From: Arthrobacter alpinus
GTDB lineage: Bacteria > Actinomycetota > Actinomycetes > Actinomycetales > Micrococcaceae
Length of the DNA: 64,000 nucleotides
Direction: 5' to 3'
Assembly (NCBI RefSeq): GCF_001445575.1
Contig: NZ_CP013200.1
Coordinates: 1,426,001 to 1,490,000, forward strand
Shown piece by piece: positions 57,164 through 64,000 of the stretch. Each line of letters opens with the position of its first letter. Positions within the stretch are counted from its first letter, which is position 1. The notes under the pieces are model-generated. The model worked only from the letters and a program-made list of their open reading frames with translations. It ran no database searches and was not told where the DNA came from. Both the position numbers and the translations under genes were made by a program.

Positions 57164-58159
57164 ATGGCTGAAACAATGGCCAGTGTGAAAATTGGAACCC
57201 GCGGAAGCAAATTGGCTCTGAGTCAGACTCAGCAAGTCACCGGTCAGCTCAGTGCCATCGGCGGGTTTGTTGCCGAGATCATCCCTGTTAAGACCGACGG
57301 AGACGTCCTTACCGGCCCGTTGTCGCAAATGGGTGGCACCGGTGTCTTCGCCGCCGCTCTGCGAGACACGCTCCTTAACGGTGGGGTCGACGTGGCCGTG
57401 CACTCGCTTAAGGATTTGCCCACGGCGGCAGTGCCGGGACTGACGCTCGGTGCCATTCCTGTGCGTGCCGACGCCCGGGACGCCCTTTGCTCTCGCGATG
57501 GACTCAAGCTTGCCGAGCTGCCTGTTGGTGCAACGGTTGGCACGGGTTCCCCGCGCCGAGCCGCTCAGCTTCTGGCGGCCCGTCCGGATCTGGTCATCGT
57601 GGACATCCGCGGCAACGTGGATACCCGCCTGGCCCGGGTCCCCGGCTTGCCCGGCAACCCCGACGTCGAATGGGTAGATGGCAAGGTGGGTGACTTGGAC
57701 GCTGTGGTGCTTGCAGCTTCGGGTCTGGGGCGGATCGGCCGGCTCGACACCGTCACCGAATTCCTCGAATCCGACGTCATGTTGCCGGCTCCCGGACAAG
57801 GCGCGCTCGCGCTGGAATGCCGCACCGCCGACGCCGATCTGACGGGTGTCTTGGGACAGTCGCTCAACGCGGTGGACGATCATGACACGCGTCTGGCCGT
57901 TACCGCCGAACGCGCTCTCCTGGCCCGCCTTGAAGCTGGCTGCAGCGCACCCGTTGGAGCCCTTGCTCACCGCAAGGGCTCCATGCTCTACCTCGAAACT
58001 GTGGTTTGCTCCCTCGACGGCACCCGCTCAATGCGCTTGAAGAAGGCCACCGACGGTCTCACCACCGTCGGTGCCACCATTCTCGGCATTGAACTGGCCG
58101 AAGAACTGCTCGCCGGCGGCGCTGGCGACTTAGCGGATTTGGCCGGCTCCGCGAAATGA
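57164..58159 (+). CDS. hemC: Hydroxymethylbilane synthase
   Basis: 331 residues; polymerises four porphobilinogens. VKIGTRGSKLALSQTQQVTG opens the fold, DVAVHSLKDLPTA is the conserved loop, GTGSPRRAAQLLAARPDL binds substrate, and the dipyrromethane cofactor Cys is in RLEAGCSAPVGALAHRKG at about residue 260. The ATG at 57164 is preferred, with an internal ATG at 57176. It ends with an ATGA overlap with hemD. Confidence 0.96.
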   Translation: MAETMASVKIGTRGSKLALSQTQQVTGQLSAIGGFVAEIIPVKTDGDVLTGPLSQMGGTGVFAAALRDTLLNGGVDVAVHSLKDLPTAAVPGLTLGAIPVRADARDALCSRDGLKLAELPVGATVGTGSPRRAAQLLAARPDLVIVDIRGNVDTRLARVPGLPGNPDVEWVDGKVGDLDAVVLAASGLGRIGRLDTVTEFLESDVMLPAPGQGALALECRTADADLTGVLGQSLNAVDDHDTRLAVTAERALLARLEAGCSAPVGALAHRKGSMLYLETVVCSLDGTRSMRLKKATDGLTTVGATILGIELAEELLAGGAGDLADLAGSAK

Positions 58160-59259
58160 CCGAAAGCGGCGGCGGCAGGAGCAGCGAGGCCGGAATTTTC
58201 TCGGCGACTATCCGGCCCACGGCCGCGGACGGCCTTAGCGCCTCCTTTACGTCGCCTACGAAAACACCGGCTACGCCGGCTGTCGGGTTGCTTTCAGGCC
58301 TGCGCGTGGCCGTGACCCGCAGTGCTGACCGCGCCGGGGCCATGGCCGATGCGCTTGCCGCGGCTGGCGCTGAGCCGGTTTTAGTTCCCGTCATCGATTT
58401 TGAGGTGGGCGAGCAAAAGGTACTCGGCAAATCGCTCCAGCGGCTGGCCGCAGGGGAGTACCGCTGGCTGGTCATCAGCTCCATCACCACGGTGCGGGCG
58501 CTGAAGCAATGGTGCGAGGCGGCTGGAACGTCACTGGAGGCTTTGATTCCGGCGGCAACCTCCGTCGCAACCATCGGACCTACCTCCGTTGCCGTTTTGG
58601 CGGCAGAGGGCATTCATGCGGAGCTGGCACCTGTTGATCAGCAATCGGCCGCGGGCCTTGTTGCGCTGTGGCCCGACTTTGATTCGTCCGACGGCGGATC
58701 CCCTCGAGTCCTCTTGCCGCAATCCAACCTCGCCGAACCCACCCTGGTGGAAGGCATTGCTGCTCGGGGATGGACGCCGGAAGTCGTCACGGCATACCGG
58801 ACCGTCGACTACCCAGCCGATCCGGCTAGTCGGCTGACGGCGACGCTGGCGGGCCGCTCCCCGGAGCGGGGCAGACTCGATTCCCTTCCGTCGCGGGAGC
58901 CAATGGCTTCGGAGCGGGGATGGATTTCAGAGGTCGCCCAGCGACCGAAGAAATCTTACTGCCCGCGAGGAGCCATTGGCTCCCGCGCCTACCCGTTGCT
59001 CACTCCGGCAGAAGCGGCGGGGGAGATTGCCGCAGGGGCGATCAACGCCGTCGTACTTGCCTCAGGAAGTGCTGCGCGCAGAGTGGCCGCCACCATGGCG
59101 CCACTGCCGGCGAACTGCCTGGTCATCGCGATCGGCCAGCCCACTCGGGCCGAGGCCCAGCGCTTGGGCATGGTGGTTGCCGCGACCGCAGAGCACCCCA
59201 CGCCTGAGGGCATCCTGGCCGCACTGGCCCTAGCCCACACTAATTTTCTAACCCAGTAA
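58156..59259 (+). CDS. hemD: Uroporphyrinogen-III synthase with two in-frame repeat insertions
   Basis: 367 residues, about 70-100 longer than usual. The core begins only at about residue 46 (GLRVAVTRSADRAGAMADAL) and contains YRWLVISSITTVRALKQW, ATSVATIGPTSVAVL and AVVLASGSAARRVAATMAPL. The first insertion (residues about 12-39) is the repeat element at 58189-58271. The second (residues about 246-277, SREPMASERGWISEVAQ...) is a 97-bp palindrome at 58891-58987. Both preserve the frame. It overlaps hemC by 4 bp, so the N-terminal extension is likely translated. Confidence 0.92.
   Translation: MTESGGGRSSEAGIFSATIRPTAADGLSASFTSPTKTPATPAVGLLSGLRVAVTRSADRAGAMADALAAAGAEPVLVPVIDFEVGEQKVLGKSLQRLAAGEYRWLVISSITTVRALKQWCEAAGTSLEALIPAATSVATIGPTSVAVLAAEGIHAELAPVDQQSAAGLVALWPDFDSSDGGSPRVLLPQSNLAEPTLVEGIAARGWTPEVVTAYRTVDYPADPASRLTATLAGRSPERGRLDSLPSREPMASERGWISEVAQRPKKSYCPRGAIGSRAYPLLTPAEAAGEIAAGAINAVVLASGSAARRVAATMAPLPANCLVIAIGQPTRAEAQRLGMVVAATAEHPTPEGILAALALAHTNFLTQ
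58189..58271 (+). repeat. Repeat element with inverted ends inside hemD (family B relative)
   Basis: The left end GCCGGAATTTTCTCGGCGAC and right end GTCGCCTACGAAAACACCGG form imperfect terminal inverted repeats. The right 33 bp (58240-58272) are identical to 22602-22634 in the gcvT-gcvH element, and the middle (TATCCGGCCCACGGCCGCGG) corresponds to one of the 36-bp units there. It is read through in frame by hemD. Confidence 0.85.
58891..58987. repeat. 97-bp palindromic element inside hemD
   Basis: Outer arms CGCGGGAGCCAATGGCT (58892-58908) and AGCCATTGGCTCCCGCG (58971-58987) are perfectly complementary over 17 bp. Inner parts also pair (GATTTC with GAAATC; GGTCGC with GCGACC), giving a long hairpin. 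It is open in the hemD frame and adds about 32 codons between LAGRSPE-like sequence and PLLTPAEAAGE. Confidence 0.85.
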
Positions 59260-59273
59260 GTTACGGAGTCATC

Positions 59274-60254
59274 ATGAGTTTCCCCCAGCAACGCCCCCGC
59301 CGCATGCGCACCACCCCCGCCATGCGACGGCTGGTCAGCGAATACTCCGTGGCGCCGGCGGATCTGATCCTGCCGGTGTTCATCCGCGAGGACCTCACCG
59401 AACCTAAACCCATCAGCTCAATGCCGGGGGTAGTGCAGCATACGACGGCGTCGCTCGTTGCGGCCGCGCGTGAGGCCGTGACGCTGGGGCTTGGCGGCAT
59501 CATGCTGTTCGGCATTCCGGCCGAACGCGATGCCACGGGAACGGCCGGCACCGATCCCTTCGGTGTGCTGAACAAGGCCATCAGGGATGTACGCGCCGCC
59601 GTGGGCGATGACCTCGTGATCATGAGCGATCTCTGCCTAGACGAATTTACAGATCACGGACACTGCGGCGTGCTGGACGCTGCCGGACAGGTGGACAACG
59701 ATGCCACCTTGGAGATTTACGCCCAGATGGCTGTTGCTCAGGCCGCGGCTGGAGCACACGTGGTGGCGCCGTCGGGCATGATGGACGGTCAGGTTGCTGT
59801 TATTCGCGAAGCGCTGGATGCAGCGGCTTTCACCAACGTGTCAGTGCTGGCCTACGCCGCCAAGTACGCCTCAGCGTTCTACGGCCCGTTCCGCGAAGCC
59901 GTTGATTCCCAGCTTGACGGTGACCGCCGCACCTACCAAATGGATCCAGGTAACCGCACCGAAGCCCTCCACGAAGTAGAGCTGGATCTGGCCGAGGGTG
60001 CCGATATCATCATGGTCAAGCCGGCCATGAGTTACCTGGACATTCTGGCCGACGTGGCAGCGATGAGCCCCGTGCCCGTGGCTGCTTACCAAATCTCCGG
60101 CGAGTACGCCATGATCGAGGCAGCGGCAGCAAACGGCTGGATCAACCGCCGGGGCGCCATCGAGGAATCGGTGCTGAGTATCAAGCGGGCCGGTGCCACC
60201 ATGATCCTCACCTACTGGGCGGCCGAACTGGCCGGCTGGCTGCGCGAAAACTAA
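59274..60254 (+). CDS. hemB: Delta-aminolevulinic acid dehydratase (porphobilinogen synthase)
   Basis: 326 residues. The two Schiff-base Lys residues are in [17 protein letters not shown] and [18 protein letters not shown]. The metal region reads [14 protein letters not shown]: first and last Cys of the zinc site are present but the middle one is Asp, the form common in actinobacteria. An Arg-rich N-terminus ([16 protein letters not shown]) is typical. It follows hemD by 14 bp. Confidence 0.97.
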   Translation: MSFPQQRPRRMRTTPAMRRLVSEYSVAPADLILPVFIREDLTEPKPISSMPGVVQHTTASLVAAAREAVTLGLGGIMLFGIPAERDATGTAGTDPFGVLNKAIRDVRAAVGDDLVIMSDLCLDEFTDHGHCGVLDAAGQVDNDATLEIYAQMAVAQAAAGAHVVAPSGMMDGQVAVIREALDAAAFTNVSVLAYAAKYASAFYGPFREAVDSQLDGDRRTYQMDPGNRTEALHEVELDLAEGADIIMVKPAMSYLDILADVAAMSPVPVAAYQISGEYAMIEAAAANGWINRRGAIEESVLSIKRAGATMILTYWAAELAGWLREN

Positions 60255-60295
60255 CTCTTCCCTCCTTTCCAGACCCCCTGAGCCAAGGATTTTTC

Positions 60296-61615
60296 ATGAC
60301 CTCCTCGCAGGAACTTTTTGACCGCGCCAAGACCCTCATGCCCGGTGGGGTGAACTCGCCCGTGCGTGCATTTGGCTCCGTGGGCGGTACGCCGCGCTTC
60401 ATGGTCAATGCCAAGGGCGCCTACCTCACCGACGCAGACGGCCGCGAATACGTGGATCTGGTGTGCTCTTGGGGTCCGGCACTGTTGGGCCACTCGCACC
60501 CGGATGTGCTGGCAGCAGTTCATGCCGCTGTGGACCACGGACTGAGCTTCGGCGCCTCCACCCCGGCCGAAAGCGAACTGGCCGCCTTGGTCCAGGGGCG
60601 AGTCTCCGGCGTCGAGCGTCTGCGCATGGTGTCCACTGGCACTGAGGCAACCATGACGGCCGTGCGCCTGGCCCGCGGCTTCACCGGCCGGGACCTGATC
60701 ATCAAGTTTGCCGGTTGCTACCACGGCCACCTTGACTCGTTGCTGGCTGCAGCAGGGTCGGGGCTGGCCACCTTGGCGCTGCCCGGTTCAGCCGGTGTCA
60801 CTGCTGCTACAGCTGCCGAAACATTGGTGCTGCCGTACAACGATCTGGACGCCGTCGAGGCTGCTTTTGCCGCGCATGGTGACCGGATTGCTGCCGTCAT
60901 CACGGAAGCTGCTCCGGCCAACATGGGGGTTGTGACACCGGGGGAGGGCTTCAACGCCGGCCTTTCGCGCATCACCACTGCTCATGGTGCGCTGTTGATC
61001 CTGGATGAGGTTCTCACCGGATTCCGTGTTGGTGCGGCAGGCTATTGGGGCTTAACCGGCGGCTCTGCTGATTCCGCCGAGCGCTGGACCCCGGATCTGT
61101 TCACCTTCGGCAAGGTCATTGGCGGCGGGTTGCCCACTGCAGCACTGGGTGGCCGCGCTGAGATCATGGACTATCTGGCTCCGCTGGGCCCGGTTTACCA
61201 GGCAGGCACGTTGTCCGGAAACCCTGTGGCCATGGCTGCCGGTGTGGCCACGCTGACCGCTGCCACTTCTGCCGTCTACGCCACCGTGGATGCCCGCTCC
61301 CTGGAACTCTCAGCAGCACTGTCCTCGGCATTGTCCGCCGAAGGTGTTGACCACTCGATCCAGCGTGCCGGCAGCCTGTTCTCGGTAGCGTTCGGCACCT
61401 CGGCATCCGGCGTTCACAACTACGACGACGCGCAGGCTCAGGATGTGTTCCGCTACGCGCCGTTCTTCCACTCCATGCTCGACTCAGGTGTGTACCTGCC
61501 GCCGAGCGTCTTCGAGGCTTGGTTCCTGTCCGCCGCACACGATGACGCTGCCATGAATCGCATCTTCGCGGCGCTGCCGGCCGCGGCGAAGGCAGCTGCA
61601 GCCGCTACCGCCTAG
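60296..61615 (+). CDS. hemL: Glutamate-1-semialdehyde 2,1-aminomutase
   Basis: 439 residues, PLP-dependent aminomutase making 5-aminolevulinate. [20 protein letters not shown] opens the protein; the PLP Lys is in [20 protein letters not shown] at about residue 272; [20 protein letters not shown] and [20 protein letters not shown] are diagnostic. It is the last gene of the heme operon and uses the product of HemA, encoded on the other side of the cluster. A family A hairpin follows 13 bp after the stop. Confidence 0.97.
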   Translation: MTSSQELFDRAKTLMPGGVNSPVRAFGSVGGTPRFMVNAKGAYLTDADGREYVDLVCSWGPALLGHSHPDVLAAVHAAVDHGLSFGASTPAESELAALVQGRVSGVERLRMVSTGTEATMTAVRLARGFTGRDLIIKFAGCYHGHLDSLLAAAGSGLATLALPGSAGVTAATAAETLVLPYNDLDAVEAAFAAHGDRIAAVITEAAPANMGVVTPGEGFNAGLSRITTAHGALLILDEVLTGFRVGAAGYWGLTGGSADSAERWTPDLFTFGKVIGGGLPTAALGGRAEIMDYLAPLGPVYQAGTLSGNPVAMAAGVATLTAATSAVYATVDARSLELSAALSSALSAEGVDHSIQRAGSLFSVAFGTSASGVHNYDDAQAQDVFRYAPFFHSMLDSGVYLPPSVFEAWFLSAAHDDAAMNRIFAALPAAAKAAAAATA

Positions 61616-61628
61616 TTTTTGTGCAGAA

Positions 61629-61691
61629 ATGCCGCCGCTCCCGCCTATTGCCGCCAGTAGACCCTGCGGCAATATGCGGGAGCGGCGGCAT
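61629..61691. repeat. 63-bp palindromic repeat / terminator hairpin, family A copy 2
   Basis: Arms ATGCCGCCGCTCCCGC... / ...GCGGGAGCGGCGGCAT with inner TATTGCCGCC/GCGGCAATA pairing, then TTTTT. Directly after hemL. Very similar to 1027-1088 and 62280-62341. Confidence 0.87.
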
Positions 61692-61712
61692 TTTTCATTT
61701 CTGTGGGGCGTC

Positions 61713-61718
61713 TAGACT
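61713..61718 (+). promoter_or_regulatory. -10 box of leaderless MOSC gene
   Basis: TAGACT ends 6 nt before the ATG at 61725. Confidence 0.5.
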
Positions 61719-61724
61719 GACCGG

Positions 61725-62273
61725 ATGAACACCAATGCGCAGGTTTCAGCCGTCCATCTCGACACCTCTCATCGCTTCAGCAAAGAATCCGTGGAGGAGA
61801 TTGAGCTCGAGGCGGGGCTGGGTGTGGCCGGCGATGCCCACCGCGGCGTCACTGTCCAGCACCTCTCACGCGTCAGGGCAGATCCCACCGCTCCGAATCT
61901 GCGCCAAGTGCACTTGATCCAGCAGGAACTCTTCGAATGGTTGGAACCCAGAGGGTTCAGTGTTGCTCCCGGGGAACTAGGGGAGAACATCACCACCCGA
62001 GGCGTTGACCTGTTGAAACTTCCGCGCGGTACCCTGCTGCACCTTGGTGAGCACGCGGTGGTCGAGCTGACAGGCTTACGTAATCCCTGCTCTCAGATCG
62101 AAGACTTCCGCCCTGGCTTGCTCAAAGAACTCGTTGGCCACGACGATGGCGGCACTGTGGTTCGCCGGGCCGGCGTCATGGGAGTGGTCCGCACCGGCGG
62201 CGCCATCCGCCCAGATGAGCCGATCGTCGTCGTACTTCCGGAGGGACCGCACGAGGCGTTGGAGCGCGTTTAG
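61725..62273 (+). CDS. MOSC domain protein
   Basis: 182 residues, a stand-alone MOSC domain. LRQVHLIQQELFEWLEP, APGELGENITTRGVDLLKLP and the conserved Cys in LTGLRNPCSQIEDFRPG are family features. MOSC domains bind molybdenum cofactor or handle sulfur in Moco sulfurases, and stand-alone ones resemble YiiM, which reduces N-hydroxylated compounds. The gene sits between two copies of the same hairpin repeat. Confidence 0.9.
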   Translation: MNTNAQVSAVHLDTSHRFSKESVEEIELEAGLGVAGDAHRGVTVQHLSRVRADPTAPNLRQVHLIQQELFEWLEPRGFSVAPGELGENITTRGVDLLKLPRGTLLHLGEHAVVELTGLRNPCSQIEDFRPGLLKELVGHDDGGTVVRRAGVMGVVRTGGAIRPDEPIVVVLPEGPHEALERV

Positions 62274-62279
62274 CCTTAA

Positions 62280-62341
62280 ATGCCGCCGCTCCTGCGTATT
62301 GCCGCCATTAGAACGGCGGCAATACGCAGGAGCGGCGGCAT
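62280..62341. repeat. 62-bp palindromic repeat / terminator hairpin, family A copy 3
   Basis: Arms ATGCCGCCGCTCCTGC, then GTATTGCCGCC, and their complement around a short loop, followed by TTT. It lies 6 bp after the MOSC stop and before the convergent ABC transporter gene. It differs from copy 1 at only a few positions outside the loop. Confidence 0.87.
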
Positions 62342-62356
62342 TTTCGCCCTTGGGTG

Positions 62357-63094
62357 TTACAAGACGTCCGAGAGGAAGCCCTTCAAACGGTCCGTCTTCG
62401 GCTCGGTGAACAGCTGATCCGGCGAACCGGTCTCAACCACCACGCCGCCATCCATGAAGGTGACGGTGTCGGAGACGTTGCGCGAGAAGCCCATCTCGTG
62501 GGTCACCACAACCATGGTCATGCCGCCCTTGGACAGATCGGTCATGAGCGCCAGAACGCCCTTGACCAGCTCCGGGTCCAGTGCGGAGGTAGCCTCATCG
62601 AAGAACATGACCTCGGGCTCCATGGCCAACGCGCGGGCAATCGCCACACGCTGCTGCTGGCCTCCGGAGAGGTTCCCGGGGCGGGCATCAGCCTTGTGCT
62701 TCAGGCCCACCAGATCAAGTTGTTCCATGGCCTTGGCATGTGCCTGATCCTTGGGCATCTTGCGAATCTTGCTCAGCGCCAGAGAAACGTTCGCCACCAC
62801 AGTCTTGTGCGGGAACAAGTTGAACTGCTGGAACACCATGCCAATACGACGGCGGAGCTCGTCCGGGTTGTCCTGCAGGACGGATTTGCCGTCGAGGAGA
62901 ATGTCACCCTGATCGGGTTCAATCAACCGGTTCATGACGCGCAACAGCGTTGACTTGCCTGAACCTGAGGGACCAATGACCGAGGCCGTAGTGCCCTGCG
63001 GTACGTGCAGGTCAATGCCACGCAGTACCTTGTTGGTGCCGAAGGCAAGGTGGATATTTGTAGCTTCCAGAGAACCTGAATTAAAGTCGCTCAT
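62357..63094 (-). CDS. Amino-acid ABC transporter ATP-binding protein
   Basis: 245 residues. Walker [19 protein letters not shown]-loop [12 protein letters not shown], signature [17 protein letters not shown], Walker [17 protein letters not shown] and the switch His in [13 protein letters not shown] are all intact. It is of the GlnQ/polar amino-acid type. It is the last gene of a substrate-binding protein-permease-ATPase operon read leftward; the permease gene ends 2 bp before its start. Confidence 0.95.
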   Translation of the reverse strand: MSDFNSGSLEATNIHLAFGTNKVLRGIDLHVPQGTTASVIGPSGSGKSTLLRVMNRLIEPDQGDILLDGKSVLQDNPDELRRRIGMVFQQFNLFPHKTVVANVSLALSKIRKMPKDQAHAKAMEQLDLVGLKHKADARPGNLSGGQQQRVAIARALAMEPEVMFFDEATSALDPELVKGVLALMTDLSKGGMTMVVVTHEMGFSRNVSDTVTFMDGGVVVETGSPDQLFTEPKTDRLKGFLSDVL

Positions 63095-63096
63095 AT

Positions 63097-63855
63097 TTAG
63101 GCGCCCTTTCCAACAACAGCAGCAGCCTCGTCGGGTTCAATTTTGACCGGCTTGCCATCACGCATGCGCTTGTCCATAAAGTTCACCAGATGAGTGAGCG
63201 GGATGGTCAAGCACAGGTAAAACAGTCCCGCAGCCACCAGAGGCGACAGGTTACCGGTATTGGCAGCCTGGTCCTGGCCGATCTGAAAGATTTCCCGCTG
63301 GCTGGCCAGTAGACCAAGTGTAAAGATCAGGGACGATTCCTTGATCAGGCCGATCAGCTGGTTCACCAGGGCCGGCAGTACGCGCCGGATGCCTTGCGGG
63401 ATGACGACGAGGATCATGGATGAGTTGTAGCTGAATCCCAATGCCCTGGAAGCCTCGAGCTGACCTTTTTCTACGCTTTGAATGCCTGACCGGAAGATCT
63501 CGCCAATGTAAGCCGCAGCCATCAGAGTCAGTGCTGCGATGCCCAACGGGTAGGGATTGGTGCTGCCGGTCAGGATTCGCACGATGGGGCCAAAACCGAG
63601 GCCGATGAGCAGGATGACCAGGATGGCGGGCAGGCCACGGAAAACATCCGTGTAGACGCGGGCGATCCAGCGGGGAATCGGGTTCCTGGAGATGCCCATG
63701 ACGGCCAAGATCATGCCGAGGATACAGCCGAGAACTCCGGAGCAAATGGCAAGAATTAGAGTATTCGCCAATCCGACCGCAAACATCTCGGGGATTACTT
63801 GCCCCATTGCCTCCCAGTCGAGAAACGTCTTGGCCAGCTGATCGAGAACTTCCAT
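63097..63855 (-). CDS. Amino-acid ABC transporter permease
   Basis: About 252 residues with five to six hydrophobic helices. The first part reads [20 protein letters not shown], then [18 protein letters not shown], and the ATPase-contact loop is in [20 protein letters not shown] followed by [13 protein letters not shown], typical of the HisM/GlnP family. The ATG at 63855 is preferred over the TTG just before it. It starts 4 bp after the stop of the binding-protein gene. Confidence 0.94.
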   Translation of the reverse strand: MEVLDQLAKTFLDWEAMGQVIPEMFAVGLANTLILAICSGVLGCILGMILAVMGISRNPIPRWIARVYTDVFRGLPAILVILLIGLGFGPIVRILTGSTNPYPLGIAALTLMAAAYIGEIFRSGIQSVEKGQLEASRALGFSYNSSMILVVIPQGIRRVLPALVNQLIGLIKESSLIFTLGLLASQREIFQIGQDQAANTGNLSPLVAAGLFYLCLTIPLTHLVNFMDKRMRDGKPVKIEPDEAAAVVGKGA

Positions 63856-63858
63856 CAA

Positions 63859-64000
63859 CTATCCTTTCGGAACCGTTACAGCCTTGGACCCGGGGGTCCA
63901 GTCTGTGGGCATTTCGCGGGTGGGGTACCACTCTTTGGTCAGCTTGGACCAGGTGCCATCGGCAATAACTGAATCCAGAGCTGAGTTCAGCGCATCGGTC
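63859..64000 (-). CDS. Substrate-binding protein of the amino-acid ABC transporter (partial, C-terminal end)
   Basis: Only the last 46 residues are inside the window: TDALNSALDSVIADGTWSKL, then TKEWYPTREMPTDWTPGSKA, ending VTVPKG and a TAG stop at 63861-63859. The sequence pattern (AL-x-x-VIADGTWSKLTKEW) is the usual end of SBP_bac_3 family binding proteins. The N-terminus with the lipoprotein signal lies beyond the window. The substrate is a polar amino acid by family; not defined. Confidence 0.85.
   Translation of the reverse strand, partial: TDALNSALDSVIADGTWSKLTKEWYPTREMPTDWTPGSKAVTVPKG

Overview
The window looks like a chromosomal segment of a high-GC actinobacterium of the Micrococcaceae, most likely Arthrobacter in the broad sense. 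The reasons are a MoeZ-type ThiF-rhodanese fusion next to a DUF3107/TetR pair, a coproporphyrin-dependent heme cluster (HemY, ChdC/HemQ, CpfC), many leaderless promoters (TANNNT box 6-7 nt before the start codon), SRPBCC/DUF4166 and PadR/membrane-protein pairs, and GTG/TTG starts. No rRNA, tRNA, CRISPR array, prophage or transposase gene was recognised.

Layout. 0-15 kb: stress protein, a membrane protein with its winged-helix regulator, Xaa-Pro aminopeptidase, PHP phosphoesterase, a sodium:solute symporter with a 43-residue partner peptide, DEAD-box helicase, RNB ribonuclease, ferritin-like protein, two MFS transporters and a LysR regulator. 15-27 kb: a glycine / one-carbon island. Two tandem glycine riboswitches face away from each other; the left one precedes cycA-purU and the right one precedes gcvP-gcvT-gcvH-glyA, followed by sdaA and lipA. 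27-30.3 kb: lactate permease lctP, a GntR/FadR-type regulator with paired operators, and a relic of lutA. 30.3-38.3 kb: umuD and umuC lie about 6.3 kb apart, separated by SdpI, TauE, SRPBCC (apparently frameshifted), DUF4166, PadR and membrane-protein genes, a decayed stretch with an aldo/keto reductase remnant, and a Nudix gene. 38-43.6 kb: DUF2809 protein, flavin oxidoreductases, VOC protein, and FUSC/MarR divergent around a perfect 24-bp palindrome. 43.6-47.2 kb: thiamine genes (thiE; TPP riboswitch-thiO-thiS-thiG) and a pterin dehydratase. 47.2-51 kb: small membrane protein, DUF3107, TetR, MoeZ, SDR. 51-61.6 kb: hemA divergent from hemE-hemY-hemQ-hemH-hemC-hemD-hemB-hemL. 61.7-64 kb: MOSC protein and a polar amino-acid ABC transporter cut by the window end.

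How the genes fit together. Glycine enters through CycA, is cleaved by GcvPTH (lipoylated with LipA), is interconverted with serine by GlyA, and serine is deaminated by SdaA. PurU drains formyl-THF under the same glycine sensor, and ThiO consumes glycine for thiazole synthesis. MoeZ probably supplies ThiS sulfur because no thiF is present.

The most unusual signal is a set of palindromic or GC-rich repeats placed between genes and also, without breaking the reading frame, inside heme genes: one in hemA and two in hemD. A second, unrelated 62-63 bp hairpin family (three copies) sits directly after stop codons and looks like a dispersed terminator-type repeat.
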